Positions 1 through 10,962 of a DNA stretch of 64,000 nt are shown here, piece by piece. A model generated the notes under the pieces. The model was not told the DNA's origin. It saw only the letters and a list, made by a program, of their open reading frames with translations, and ran no database searches. Both the position numbers and the translations under genes were made by a program. Origin of the DNA: Monarcha castaneiventris obscurior (taxonomy: Eukaryota > Chordata > Aves > Passeriformes > Monarchidae); contig JAMPIT010000884.1 in the NCBI GenBank assembly GCA_026261815.1, forward strand, positions 12,475,001 to 12,539,000, in the 5' to 3' direction. Positions within the stretch are counted from its first letter, which is position 1. Each line of letters begins with the position of its first letter.

Positions 1-983
1 ATGTACTACTAATACACTATACACAACATCCTAGATTAAGTGTTATGTATTGTATTATATTTGTCTAAAGTATTTTTATTTAAATGTTGTCTAATTTTGA
101 ATAGTGGTGAAATCAGAGCAACAGCCTTAGGAAGACCAAAGTTCTGCCTCTGACCACAAGCTCCCCACAATTATCTCCAGGCAGCCCTGCGTCAAAAAGC
201 TTCCACTATTGGCAAGTTCCATTGTCCTGTTCAAGCTTTGTCTCTTTACTGAGGCCACCAGGAAGATGACACACAGTGACAAACATTGTGGTGACTTTTC
301 TGTGATGATGACAACGTTAGCTTGTGATATATTTTTGGGAAGTAAACAGAGCAAAGCCCCAAAATTACTCCAGCAATTATCTGCTGGATATTTCTCAGTG
401 AATAAAAAAAAATTAGAAATCAAACCCCCAGCCCACCACACAGTTTATAGAGAAAATGCAACCTTCTACAGCAACTGTGACTCACAGCTCTCCACATTTC
501 ACCTGGTGGTTAAAATTGCATTCAGTTACGCACTGTAGAGAATGAGAGAAACAGGGGAACATGAGGTTTTGTGCATATACTTTCATTTTCACAAGAAGTC
601 CTTGAGGCTTACAACTGTTAGTTTTTAACTCTTCAAGTCTTAAATCTCCCTATTGAAAGTTGAGCTGAATTAGTCAAGTGGTATGAAGAAAACTGTGTTG
701 CTGCATCTTCTGCAGGGGAGATCTTCAGTATCTAGCAAATTCTTCTTTGCTCTTAAAAAATTGAATGCATACAAGAAAAAAGCATAAATGTTTTTGAAAA
801 CCTATTGTCTTCAGAGAAGACCCTACCTCCTACTTTTAAACTCTGAGTTCTCATTTCACAAGCCAAAATCCAATCCACATTATGGCCCTTCAGAACACTG
901 GTTTTGACAGCGTGCACTAGGAAGAATCACAGGTTGGCTCTGAATGTTTTTTCCCACTCCAAAGCAGTCAAAACTAGTCTAAA

Positions 984-1042
984 CAGTGTGGGCTTGGGGG
1001 TTGGTTTATGGTTGGTTTTGTTGTTGTTTAGTTGTTTTTCAA
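984..1042. repeat. G/T-rich low-complexity tract
   Basis: The plus strand is almost purely G and T, with runs such as GGGGGTTGGTTT and GGTTTTGTTGTTG. It is the mirror-strand version of the A/C-only tracts found elsewhere in the window (for example 43191-43282 and 59590-59757). I see no fixed repeat unit. Confidence 0.7.
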
Positions 1043-1156
1043 ATCATTTTTCTAGCTATTTTTCTGCTAGAAAAATACCAGGTAGCTTGTGCAAGATTAC
1101 CTCCTCAGTATCTACCTGTTCATATGGCTGAGCTGCAAGAGAAAAGTCAGAAGGTT

Positions 1157-1213
1157 TTATTGGGTTTTTTGTAGTTTTGTTTTGTTTTTTCTTTTTTTCT
1201 CTCTATTTTTTTA
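1157..1213. repeat. T-rich low-complexity tract
   Basis: A T-dominated stretch of TTTTG and TTTTTC words runs into a pyrimidine run (TTTTTTTCTCTC) just before the candidate conserved element that starts at about 1225. It looks like simple sequence with no unit structure. Confidence 0.65.
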
Positions 1214-1224
1214 AAATCTATTTG

Positions 1225-1660
1225 CCAACCAGAGTCATTTATCCCCTATTAGATAAAGTATAATAGACTATACGGAAAGGGTCACTGGCCTTCCATTTAA
1301 TGATATTGCCGGCACCAATCTACATTTTCCCGACAGTGTCCCTCAACACAGAATAAATGGCTGATCTCTTCACAATAACAGCTGATTTCTCTTTATTAAG
1401 CTAAAAAGGTCACCATTTTCTACGGCTGGGCCGCCCTGCACTATTGATAATTTTATGCATAAACAAATGGCAAATTTGTGCCACATAAATATGCATTAGC
1501 AATTACTTTTTCCTCGGGCAACGCTTGCCGCATGCAAATGTGTCCCTCACAGGGCCTGGTGGCTTTTGTTTTAGCTCTTGAACAGCTAAACAAAAGAGCA
1601 CAATAAACAGTTTAAAAATTGCCAATCAATAGGAAATGCAAATGCAAAGGTAAGTGGCAG
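1225..1660. promoter_or_regulatory. candidate conserved non-coding element (enhancer-like)
   Basis: The texture changes sharply here: low-repeat, AT-rich sequence with several CpGs retained (GCCGG, CCCGAC, CTACGG, GGCCGCC, CTCGGGCAACGCTTGCCGC), which is unusual against the CpG-poor surroundings. It holds two POU octamer words, ATGCAAAT at 1532-1539 and at 1636-1643. ATGCAT words lie at 1455-1460 and 1491-1496, the latter inside ATGCATTAGCAATTA, a homeodomain-type context. No reading frame spans it convincingly. Vertebrate developmental enhancers commonly combine octamer, homeodomain and forkhead-like words this way, so I infer an enhancer-type CNE. Conservation itself is not visible here, and no target gene can be named. 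Confidence 0.5.
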
Positions 1661-2704
1661 GAAACTTGCCCAAACAAATAAAACTAAATCAAACAAAGCC
1701 AAACAAAAATCAAGCAAAGAAATACATAAATAAATGGAAAGAACTCTCTCTTTCTCCCCACACTCCATCTACAACTCTGTTTTATTTCTTTTTGATAGAC
1801 ACATGGCTAAGGTACTACTGTAACAGTGGAATCGAAATGGAAGCACCTAAAATGTACACATGGGTGGAGTATGTTTTAAGCTGGACCCACACTGGCATCC
1901 AAAGGAGGCAAAAGAAGGATGTCTGCAGAAATTCAAAGTGGATACATGGCTTAGCCTTCTCTGGCTGCACATTCCCATTAAAAATTTTTAAACAAATGCT
2001 ACGTTTGAAGGAATCACTGAAAAAAGCTTCAACATCTTCTGTAAATAGTGATTTGGGATTTTATTACTGGGGAAGTGCCCAGGAAATACCAAGTTATCTG
2101 TGACTACATACAGATGTCTGTAGTAACTGCCTAATAAATGTTGTCACTTGAGAAAGTTGAACTACATATAATTTCCTTTACCCCAGGGACAGAAAGCTTG
2201 ATTTTCCCTTGTCTTATCCTTGGACTACTCAATTCCGACAGCAAGTCAAAGCTGTATATAAGATGCAGGATAACGGGAAAAATCAGATCCAGACACTAAA
2301 TTGGTCTGACCATAGAAACCAAAACTGACAATTTTGGGAGAACTGATGACTGCTTTGAATTTTCCCCTTCAACAGAGGAGCTTTCATGCTGCAGAGGACA
2401 GAGTGTGACACATACAGTGAATATTATTGTTTGTAGGCAGGCTACTACATGTGGGCAAAGAACCCAGCTCAGTAATGCAGGAACAACACATTGTGCACAA
2501 ACATATGCTAAGGCCGCCTCAATGACCCTGCCAAGAAACCTGCTTTATTTCCATGCAACTTCTGAGGCAGAAACTTTATTTTCATGACTAGGATTGGGAA
2601 ATGGAAAGTCATGAGGGATAGCCAGGAGTGTAAACTGCACCTCAATCTACAACTGTTTATGAAGAAGCCAAACTTAAAACATGTAGGCTTACCTTCTGGT
2701 CTTA

Positions 2705-2745
2705 AAAAAAAAAACACCACCACCAAAAAAAAACCCAACAAATCA
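2705..2745. repeat. A/C-rich low-complexity tract
   Basis: An A run is followed by CACCACCACC, another A run, and CCCAACAAATC. The plus strand has almost no G or T across about 40 bases. It is one of more than a dozen tracts in the window with the same shape: an A run, then CCC or CAC words, then A. Confidence 0.75.
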
Positions 2746-3469
2746 AACCTAAAATATAATTTAGTTCAACAGAAATTGAAGAGACTAATCATGTGCTTCA
2801 AGTGTTTCCCGTATAGGGGACATCATACAGCAGGTAACCCACGTACACAAATTTGTATGATGTTACTGTCCAAGGGTTTTATTTTTAGCGAATGGGAATG
2901 TTCTTGTCAATGTAAGCATTCAGCAGCAATCCTACGTTTTTCCCACCCAATCAGCTGTCACGGAATGACAATTTCACAGAATTCATTTCCATTAATTATA
3001 CTAAAAATCAACAAGCTGATAAATATAATTTTTTTTCCCGTTAATTCAGTTCATTTCTTGCCTTTCACTTTCCCTGATTTTGGCTTGGATGATTTTGTAA
3101 CACCACTTTACAGTAGGACTTTTGATCCTGATAGAACCTGATGAAAGTGTTAAAGGCTATAGTGGCAGTGGTAATTTTTTTAACTATTCTCTTCCTAAGA
3201 GCACTCTTACACATGGTCCAGTATAGAAGAAGCTGCATCAAGCACAGAACAAGATACGCCCTCACAAAGAGAAAGTCCTCATTTTAGGCTTTTAGCCAAG
3301 AGCACTCCCACACCAGTAACACATTTCAGCCACAAATCCACAACTTGCAGTTTCTCTAAATGGTGATAAGATGATCAATTCAACATAGTACATATGTGAG
3401 ATATATAGAAATGCCCTCTTGCCCCGTTGCCATCAACCTTTCTTGGCTCTGCTTTTTCCCTTATCATGC

Positions 3470-3486
3470 AAAAAAAAAAAAAAAAT
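3470..3486 (+). repeat. poly-A run
   Basis: An uninterrupted A run of about 15 bases follows CATGC. I see no retrotransposon body upstream that would make it a LINE or processed-pseudogene tail, so I treat it as simple sequence. Confidence 0.8.
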
Positions 3487-4747
3487 CTATATTGATAATA
3501 GCACCTTCTGCTTTGGGTAAGTCAAGGCTCATCCAACAACTGCATACACATTAAAGAGAGCATCGTCAGTTAAGACACTCTGCCTTCTGCAACTGGCCTT
3601 GGAGCTGCTCCTTAAACGTGTCCATGCTGTCAAGGGGCATCCACCTGCTAGCAGACTCATTGCAAATCCCAAAGACTTCAGAAATAACATCTTGCAGAAA
3701 TTTGCATACCATTTTGTTAAGCTGAATGTGATTGAAAGACCCATGGTTATACACAAAGTTCTCCTAAGGTCATCAACAGAGTGAAAAAAGGCATGAGCAG
3801 GTATGCTAAAGCAAGATCAAATAAATTGTTTAAATGTCACTGCAAAGGTAGTTCTCACGAATGTCTCTGTGGCCAGTCTACTGCCATTAACATAGTTAGA
3901 AAGTCTGTAATAGGAAGAAAATTATTACTACATAAAATATTCCTACAAAGAGAGACTGCTGCAGAATTGAAATGAAAAGATGTAGCTCAATCTGTTAATG
4001 CCCATCCCACATGTGTGAATGTGATGAACAGTGCAGAATGAAATGACTGTTAAATCTCTGTTAACAAGGGTATTTTAAATAGCATGCATGGGTCCTTCTG
4101 TATTGGTACCATGTCTTAACAAAATTTGATAGGGTTATTCATGTTAATCCCCAAAACTAGCACTAGCACTATCAAAACAAGACCTCCACAGAACATACCG
4201 AGAGATGGCCATTTTCTACAACAGTGGGTGGAGTTGTTTTTGTGAGAAAGATGCATCTCAAGAGAGTGAGAGAGGAATAGAGAAGAAACTATTTTTGTCA
4301 AATTCAAGCTCTCTAGTTCTCTCTCCCAATGAGTTCAGCTTCTACTCTTCTTTTCTAGCCCCCATTTTCAACAAAAGCTATTGTCACTAGTGGTCAAAAG
4401 AGGTTTTTTTCTTTAAAAAAAGACAGAAATGAACACTCTCAACTACAATCTTCATAGAAACATGCTTTTAATATCAGAGATTGCATATTTTTTGCTTTGT
4501 TTACAGCTTTCCTGGAAATCATTAAAATTAAAGCTTTCTGGCAAGAGTGAGTTTCTTTAAGAACTTTAATACTGAACAGAGCTCTCATTGATAGTCTCTA
4601 TATACTTATTGTGTATATTTTTATATGGTTATACACTTGGACAAAAGATAACTAGATAACAATACAGATGCTGACACATCTGTATGATAGGCTTTTAGAA
4701 TTTAGCCATATACTAATTCTTTCCTTGATGCCATGTTATTAGATCAT

Positions 4748-4788
4748 TACACGTGTGCACACATGTGCACACACACTCACACACACAC
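4748..4788. repeat. alternating purine-pyrimidine (AC/GT) microsatellite
   Basis: Bases 4748-4776 alternate pyrimidine and purine without a break, through ACACGTGTGCAC and ACATGTGCAC words. One TC step interrupts, and a short CA run continues to 4788. The GTGTGCACAC and CACATGTG parts are self-complementary. Long alternating runs of this kind are known to favour Z-DNA; whether this one does is not shown. Confidence 0.85.
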
Positions 4789-7700
4789 CTGAGGATACTC
4801 AAAAGCAACTAATTTCCAGCATTACGGATTAATACTACTTCCTCCCCCCTCCCAGACTAAGTATTAGCACTTCAAGATGTGTCCTACTAATGCAGGTACA
4901 CCCCTCCTCTTTGATTCTTCATTCTTCTCCCTTCAGTTCATTGTTTCCAGTTGCTTTGAATTGGGAAACATCAAAAACTGTCAGCAAGAAATTACTATGG
5001 ATTAGTATCAGAAAATTAGTGGGTTTTTTAATTAAAGAAAATGTGATGTTTTTGTTCTCCAAATCTCCTCCTTCCTCTTGTCTCTCCACCCCAAGAATAA
5101 TCAAAATTTGCTTCTGTAATCAATCTATCATCTAAAAAGCAAGCTGGATTTCTTCTCTTTCCTTCATATTCACTACCAGTAATAGCTCCATGATTAAGAC
5201 TCAGCTGACAGTTCTCATGCCACTGAAGTTGAAAAAAATCCAGCTCACTCCTCCAGTAGCTGAATTGGTCCTGTAGGAAGGGGTGGGGGGAAGGAGTATG
5301 GGGAGATAAACACATCTGATCGGAAGACATCCACAGTAAGGCAACACACCCTGCTCAAAGCTACCAAAGCACCCATCCCAGGCAACTACAGCCTCTCAGC
5401 AGATAACAGATTTAAGTATTCTACTCAAAATAGTAAGAAAAAATTCTGAAAGTTTCCATATGAACCCGGCAGAATTGACCAAATGTATCCATCTGTTCGC
5501 TTTCATATAAGCAATATGTATGCTGCCAGGATTGGACCTCTTCTAGGGCAGGGCCCTGGGACTTCAATTACATCTGCCACTTCCCCGCTTTACAGCAGCC
5601 TCAGCAGCAAAGCAGGAATTTTTTATTTTTTTTTTAAAGCCTCAAAATAGCATCCTGAGGAAACACACAAGAAAATTACTATTTCTACATTTCCTCCCTT
5701 TTCTACCTGATGACTTTGCCTCAGTACCTAATATTAATATCAAATGGGATGTTCTGAGCTGAGAAACATGGAAGCATTTCAAGAAAGCTTTTTAATGTCT
5801 CATTTCCATCTCCTTAGCTCAGAAGGGACTATTTCATAAGCAAATTTGAACACCTTCAAGCAACTCATGATGAGAGTATCCCGAATCAAATTAGTTACCT
5901 TGCCTCTATTAAACTGGCAAAGCAGCAAATCCTCATCCCTGCCCGCAGAACATAATCACCAATACAACGGGTAGACCAGAACCTCCAAATATGGCTGCAC
6001 CTTACATACCCCAAACTTGAATTATAGAATACAGATTACTTTTGAAAATTTATATTGCTGATAATGTTGCTTATTTCAGCTATGACAGGTTTTTTTTCTG
6101 ATGCAAGCATGAAAATCTGTTTCCTTGAATGCAAAGTAGTATTTCTTACTTTAGCAACTGTGGTACATGCAACAAATCAGCACAATAAAGGCAAAGGTAA
6201 ATTTTGAGTAATTCACTAAATATCTGGAGTAGTGGTTTTCAAAGGACTGAATTCTCACCAACCTGTGTTGTGAAGCCCCTGTTGTTTGCTTTTCTCTCTA
6301 AATATCCAGCGTATCTACAGGAATCACACCACTACTGATCAAACCTCTACCACCCCTCCACTGGAAACGCCATACTTTTAGCTGTGGTTGGCCTAATATA
6401 TATAGTATTTATAAGAAAATAAATGCAGCAGCCAATACACAAAACCAGTGAGCATAAAAACTGAAAAAATGAACCGCTTGGCTTCATACATTGCCATTCG
6501 TGACCTGAGCCACACATTTTTTCTTAAATCACTCTCACTCTCACAGCTTAATCATTCTTGGATGACCTTGAAACATCCATGGAGGAAAGCAACTACTGCC
6601 ACTTGCCCTTTGCAACCACCCATCGGAATATTGTCCAAGACTGGGGAAGAGGGAGCACTCAATTTACACATATGCAGAAAAGACCTGCTGAAAATCAGTG
6701 TAACAGACTGAATGGCCTGGTATGTTGGGCATGCTACCCCTATGCAGGTCTGTGTGCCTCCTTGTTGTGCCAACCTGCTTCACAAGCCTCTTTCAGGAGC
6801 TCTTCTGAGTCACTAGAGTGCTCCCAGGTTTTACACTGGGAAGCGCTACAAGGGCAGTGAAACGTCACGCCCTTCTGTTTACTGCCAAATTTTAAAGGCA
6901 GATGAAGCAACTTAACTCCATGTAAAGACCTAAAGCACAGAAAAGCAGCATGGATTAAAAAAATGAATAATGGGCTGGCAGGAGCTGAGGAGAAAGAAGT
7001 ATGGGTGAAGATGAGAAAGACAAAAAATAATTTAGAATACACCAAGACTGCCGGAGGCCACTACCCTCATAACTGGGAATAACTGCTGGACTGGAAACAC
7101 TGCTGGACTTCTGACCGACTCAACCCATCTGCTGCTGTCCACAGCTGGCAGAAACCAGGACTCTCTTCTAAGTTATCTGTAAGTAACAGCCCTCTGATGA
7201 CCTAAGTGAGAGGGAAAGGGTGGTAGACCTCTACAACATTTTCAGTTTAATACTATAAAAATTCTCTAGTTAAAAAATACTGAACCAAAGTGAACATTCA
7301 GCAAAATACTGTACCTTAAGATTTCACAATCATTTCTTATTTAGCGACTGGAAGCCCAAGCTAAGATTCAGTCTTTGTGCATACACATTGCAATACTCTC
7401 TAATCATATGATCAAATTCCAATTATTTTCTAGGAGAATATCACCCCAGAAGAGCCAGCTCTGGGAAAGAACATGAATTTCATACTTACAAAGTTGTCTG
7501 CTGGACCATGAACTCATTTGTTTTAGGTACTGGAACACAAGAATTGAAGGCAGCAGAGATTTGCAAACCAAAAGGAGGACAGTTTTGCAGGAATCCAAAA
7601 TCTTTGCAGGAAGCCCTCTGTCATACATGTCCCACTTTCTGACCTGGTGTACCTGAACACATACTTGGGGATGCTATATTTTGCAGTCAACTGATGCTTT

Positions 7701-10700
7701 ATTTTAAAGATAGAAACAGCTACAATAAAGTGAAAAAAACATTTTGAAAAGTCAGATCTGACCCAGATGCATTTAGAAGCCTATCACAGGAGTTACCTTC
7801 CCTACACATCAAATGGAGGCAGAGGGGTACCTCTGGAGACTTGCACAGAGAATTTAATTCCAAGTAAACTCTGCATTTCCTTCTCTCTACTGACTGAACA
7901 GAGGCCTAAGCAAGATACCGCCTCTTCAGTTATCATCATGGAGAAGTAACAGAAGGGCCTCTATCTGGCCCTACCTGGGATCAACCACTCCACTGAAAGC
8001 CCAATCCTTCTACAAGCCTACCACCAGGCCAGTTTGGAGCCTGGATTGTCCCACGGTTCCGGTCTTCTTGGTGCACAGTAGCATCACTTTGGAAGTAGGG
8101 TAGGAAATATTTTTTTCCTCAGGGTTCCGCTAAAACAGGTGGCAAGGGCACCTCTGGGTAGGAGAGTTCGGACACTTTCACATGGTCCAGAAACTCCCTA
8201 AGGCAGATAAATATTCAGGATGAAGCAGGCTTCAATGAACTGGATTGCTGCCAGGATTTAGGATGACTGTAGCTATATAGGTAGAATTTGACTGAACTGG
8301 CATGTTTTCTTCCCCTTCAAAAAATCTCATCTATAAAACAGAGTACCACCAAGATGGATGTAGTGAGAATCAATTAACATCTTTACAACATGCAGATAAC
8401 ACAGTGATAAGCATTGCAGAGGAGTCCATAGGAAGTTATTAATTTTCACATGTATTGGTTATACCAATAATATTGTGGAATTGCTGTTTTTAAGCTGGAG
8501 CTTGAACATGTACAGAATATGCCTGCCACAGGGACATACAAAAAGGATTAAAAAATATGGAATATCTTCTCATTCTGTCAGCACTGTCATTTCAGTGGTC
8601 TGATATGTGATCATGTAATTAAAGACCGTATCATAATGCACATGCACAAAGGGGCTGAATTAAGGTTGTGCAGGCAAATCTAATTTTGGCATTTCCTATG
8701 CTTTGAGTGCCTGACTTCACAATCTTAGTGTTCATTTATCCAACAGTTTCTGTATGCAATACCATGCATTATATACACGTGTTCAGAGCACCTTCCCCAT
8801 TGCTGCATGTTCTGATTTTGGGAGATACGTTTACACACATATGAACACACACATACTCCAAAAGCAGGACAGTACAAAGTCATATCCTCGCCACTGACCA
8901 TCTTTCCTCCTAATTCACTGGCATTGCTCACTGCCATTGATTTAACCAAAAGAACAACCAAATTCGTTTTTATATGTGCTAGTTCAGTTTGGTTTATCCT
9001 TGAGGAAAAGCCATTTTTCTTCCCTCTTACAATTTCAGGGGTTTTTTCTACTTACTGAGCAGAACTTTCATTCCAGCCCTTAAACAACTCACTGTGAGAG
9101 CTCCATTAGAGCATTTTGCTGTGCTTTCTTGCCCTGGCACTGCCTGTTTTGTCTGCCAAGCTCTGTCCAGACACTAATGCTTATTTACCCATTCTCTGGG
9201 TTTTCCAGCCTGCCAATGTATGCCCTCCCAGCCCTGGGATTGATTCTAACTGGGATCCTTGTAACACACAGGTATTTTTACCAGCTAAGTCCCAAGCTTC
9301 ACTCCCAGCCAGAAGATGTGCCAACTTATTCCATGCACACCATTTATTCCCCAGTCCCTGTCCATTGTTCTACATCTTTGTTACTCATTAATACCTTAAA
9401 CACATCTCTCAAAACAAACCCAAAAACCTCACACAGTCAGCCTTAAATACTGACACACTGCTGCAATACACACATACGGGTCTACAGCTCTCAACCAGGA
9501 GTTCTCAGATAGGCTTTTCCTACAGCTATATGTGGCAAAATGCACTGCTTGTTCAGGTTTTAGCGTGTGTTCTCTGGTGTACATGTACTTCACTGTTAGA
9601 CCTCATGAGGCAGGTGCGCATGCCCTCACTGAAGGAAAAATCCCCCTGGTTTGTACTAATGGTAGCCACAGTGAGCTCCAGGATTGAAATAATGGGAATT
9701 TCCTCTTGCACAGTTTCATAAAAGCAATGTTGAGCACTCACAGACACTAAAATCACCTAGAATCTGAGCTTCCTGAGTGGCAGTTTGCAGTCTCACACAG
9801 TTAACAGTCTAGATCCTTTCCTCCTCCTCACACCAGTTTTCTCTCTCAATTTCATAGAATACAACCTACAGTTGTCCTAGAATTTCAGAAAGTGATAATT
9901 TTCTGTAGAGGTAGTTTATCTGACATTGGGCCTATAGCACAGGAGGGCACTTGTAGCTTCTAATCATCCTCTCCATCTGTTCACCATAAGCAATGTTGAT
10001 CTTCAAATTACACAACCTACACAATCCTGAAAGAGTCTTTTACTTTCCGGTAGGACAATCTGCTCCTTCTCTTTCCCCGTTTATTGCAATCTGCAGGATC
10101 CTTGCACTGCCGCACATACGGAGAATGAGAACATATCAATCCACCCTAAATGACCTCGAAAGGCTGAATCAGTTAACCAAAATAGGCAGAAACTGCAGCT
10201 TTCCAGTAGACTCCCCCTCCCTGAAGTTATCTGTAAATCCCATTCTTTGCAGTGCAGACCCTGCAGTAAGACTCTGATCATAAATGTGGTCCCAAACAAT
10301 GCTGAAATTGTGTCAGTACATCTGTGGGGTCTGAAATACTGTTCCTAGTGGCCTGTCCTGAGCCATTCTGACCAAGGCAGCCTGATCCTTCCTTCAGGCA
10401 TGCAGCCTTGGAGCTGCCCCAGCCCATCATCATGCCAACCACACCTCTCCCCACACTTTGAAAGGTGTCTGCAACAGCACGGATGGGCAGGAGGGGCGAC
10501 AAGCCAGCTGGCAGCACTGCACTCCTTTGTCTGCCCAGGAGACAACCATTTCAAAGCAGAAATTCAATGGGTGAGGCTTCCAGGAGAGGAAACAGCAACC
10601 ATGAGAGGAAGGAAAGAACTTGGGCTCTCCGATACCTGACCACAGGTTCTCCCATGAGCTCAGATCAAATGGGAAGCAGTTAATACAGTTAACACAGAGA

Positions 10701-10905
10701 AGATGAAGAGAAAAAACAGCTATCTGGCTCTCCAAAACATCAAATGAACCTTTTATCTGAAAGATTTGTAGTGATAGAGGATCTTGGGATGTTTTCTTGT
10801 AGTAGAAATACTGTTTGTACTCCTCCACCACTACTTGCTTGGTATCGTCAGCCACAAGCCACCAAAGGAGGATGTGGTGCTAAGTGGCATAAAAACTGCT
10901 AAACA
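4789..10905. other. non-coding stretch, nothing recognised
   Basis: Six kilobases of unremarkable AT-rich sequence. I see no CR1 or LTR signature, no convincing exon (a splice-flanked frame with recognisable protein) and no RNA gene. Open frames such as 9116-9391, 9129-9446 and 10430-10855 are in competing phases and match nothing I recognise. G-rich runs at 5280-5303 give only three separated runs, short of a full quadruplex motif. Confidence 0.55.
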
Positions 10906-10962
10906 TGTTTTTAAAAAATCCCAAACAAAATAAAGCCCCCAAAAAGTCACACAAACACCAAA
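10906..10962. repeat. A/C-rich low-complexity tract
   Basis: A-run and CCC words alternate (AAAAAATCCCAAAC, AAAGCCCCCAAAAAG, CACACAAACACC) with very little T or G on the plus strand. It belongs to the same class as the tracts at 2705 and 59590. Confidence 0.6.

Larger units (their letters stand above)
1..1224. other. AT-rich non-coding stretch, nothing recognised
   Basis: I see no exon, RNA gene or transposon here. Open frames of 60-110 codons exist on both strands, but they overlap each other and match no family I know. Two low-complexity patches lie inside: a G/T-rich stretch at about 984-1042 and a T-rich stretch at about 1157-1213. Confidence 0.6.
1661..4747. other. non-coding stretch, only simple repeats recognised
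   Basis: I recognise no gene. There is an A/C-rich tract at about 2705-2745 and a poly-A run at about 3472-3486. Several open frames of 60-185 codons occur, the longest at 2584-3141 on the plus strand, but its translation runs through the A/C tract as Lys/Thr/Asn low complexity and shows no domain I know. Frames at 3599-3784 and 3781-3975 are in different phases and are not recognisable as one protein. Confidence 0.55.

Noticed and set aside
2584..3141. Plus-strand open frame of 185 codons, the longest in the first 40 kb
   Set aside because: It crosses the A/C tract, giving Lys/Thr/Asn low complexity, shows no domain I recognise, and has no convincing splice or start context.
3599..3784. Faint resemblance of a plus-strand frame to an L1-type ORF1 domain, from a run of basic and Pro-Pro residues followed by a hydrophobic segment
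   Set aside because: The similarity is only general composition and spacing. Neighbouring frames are out of phase and no L1 body or tail is visible.
9853..9900. TTTCATAGAATA as a possible CR1 tail
   Set aside because: Only the first ten bases fit and no CR1 3' region follows.
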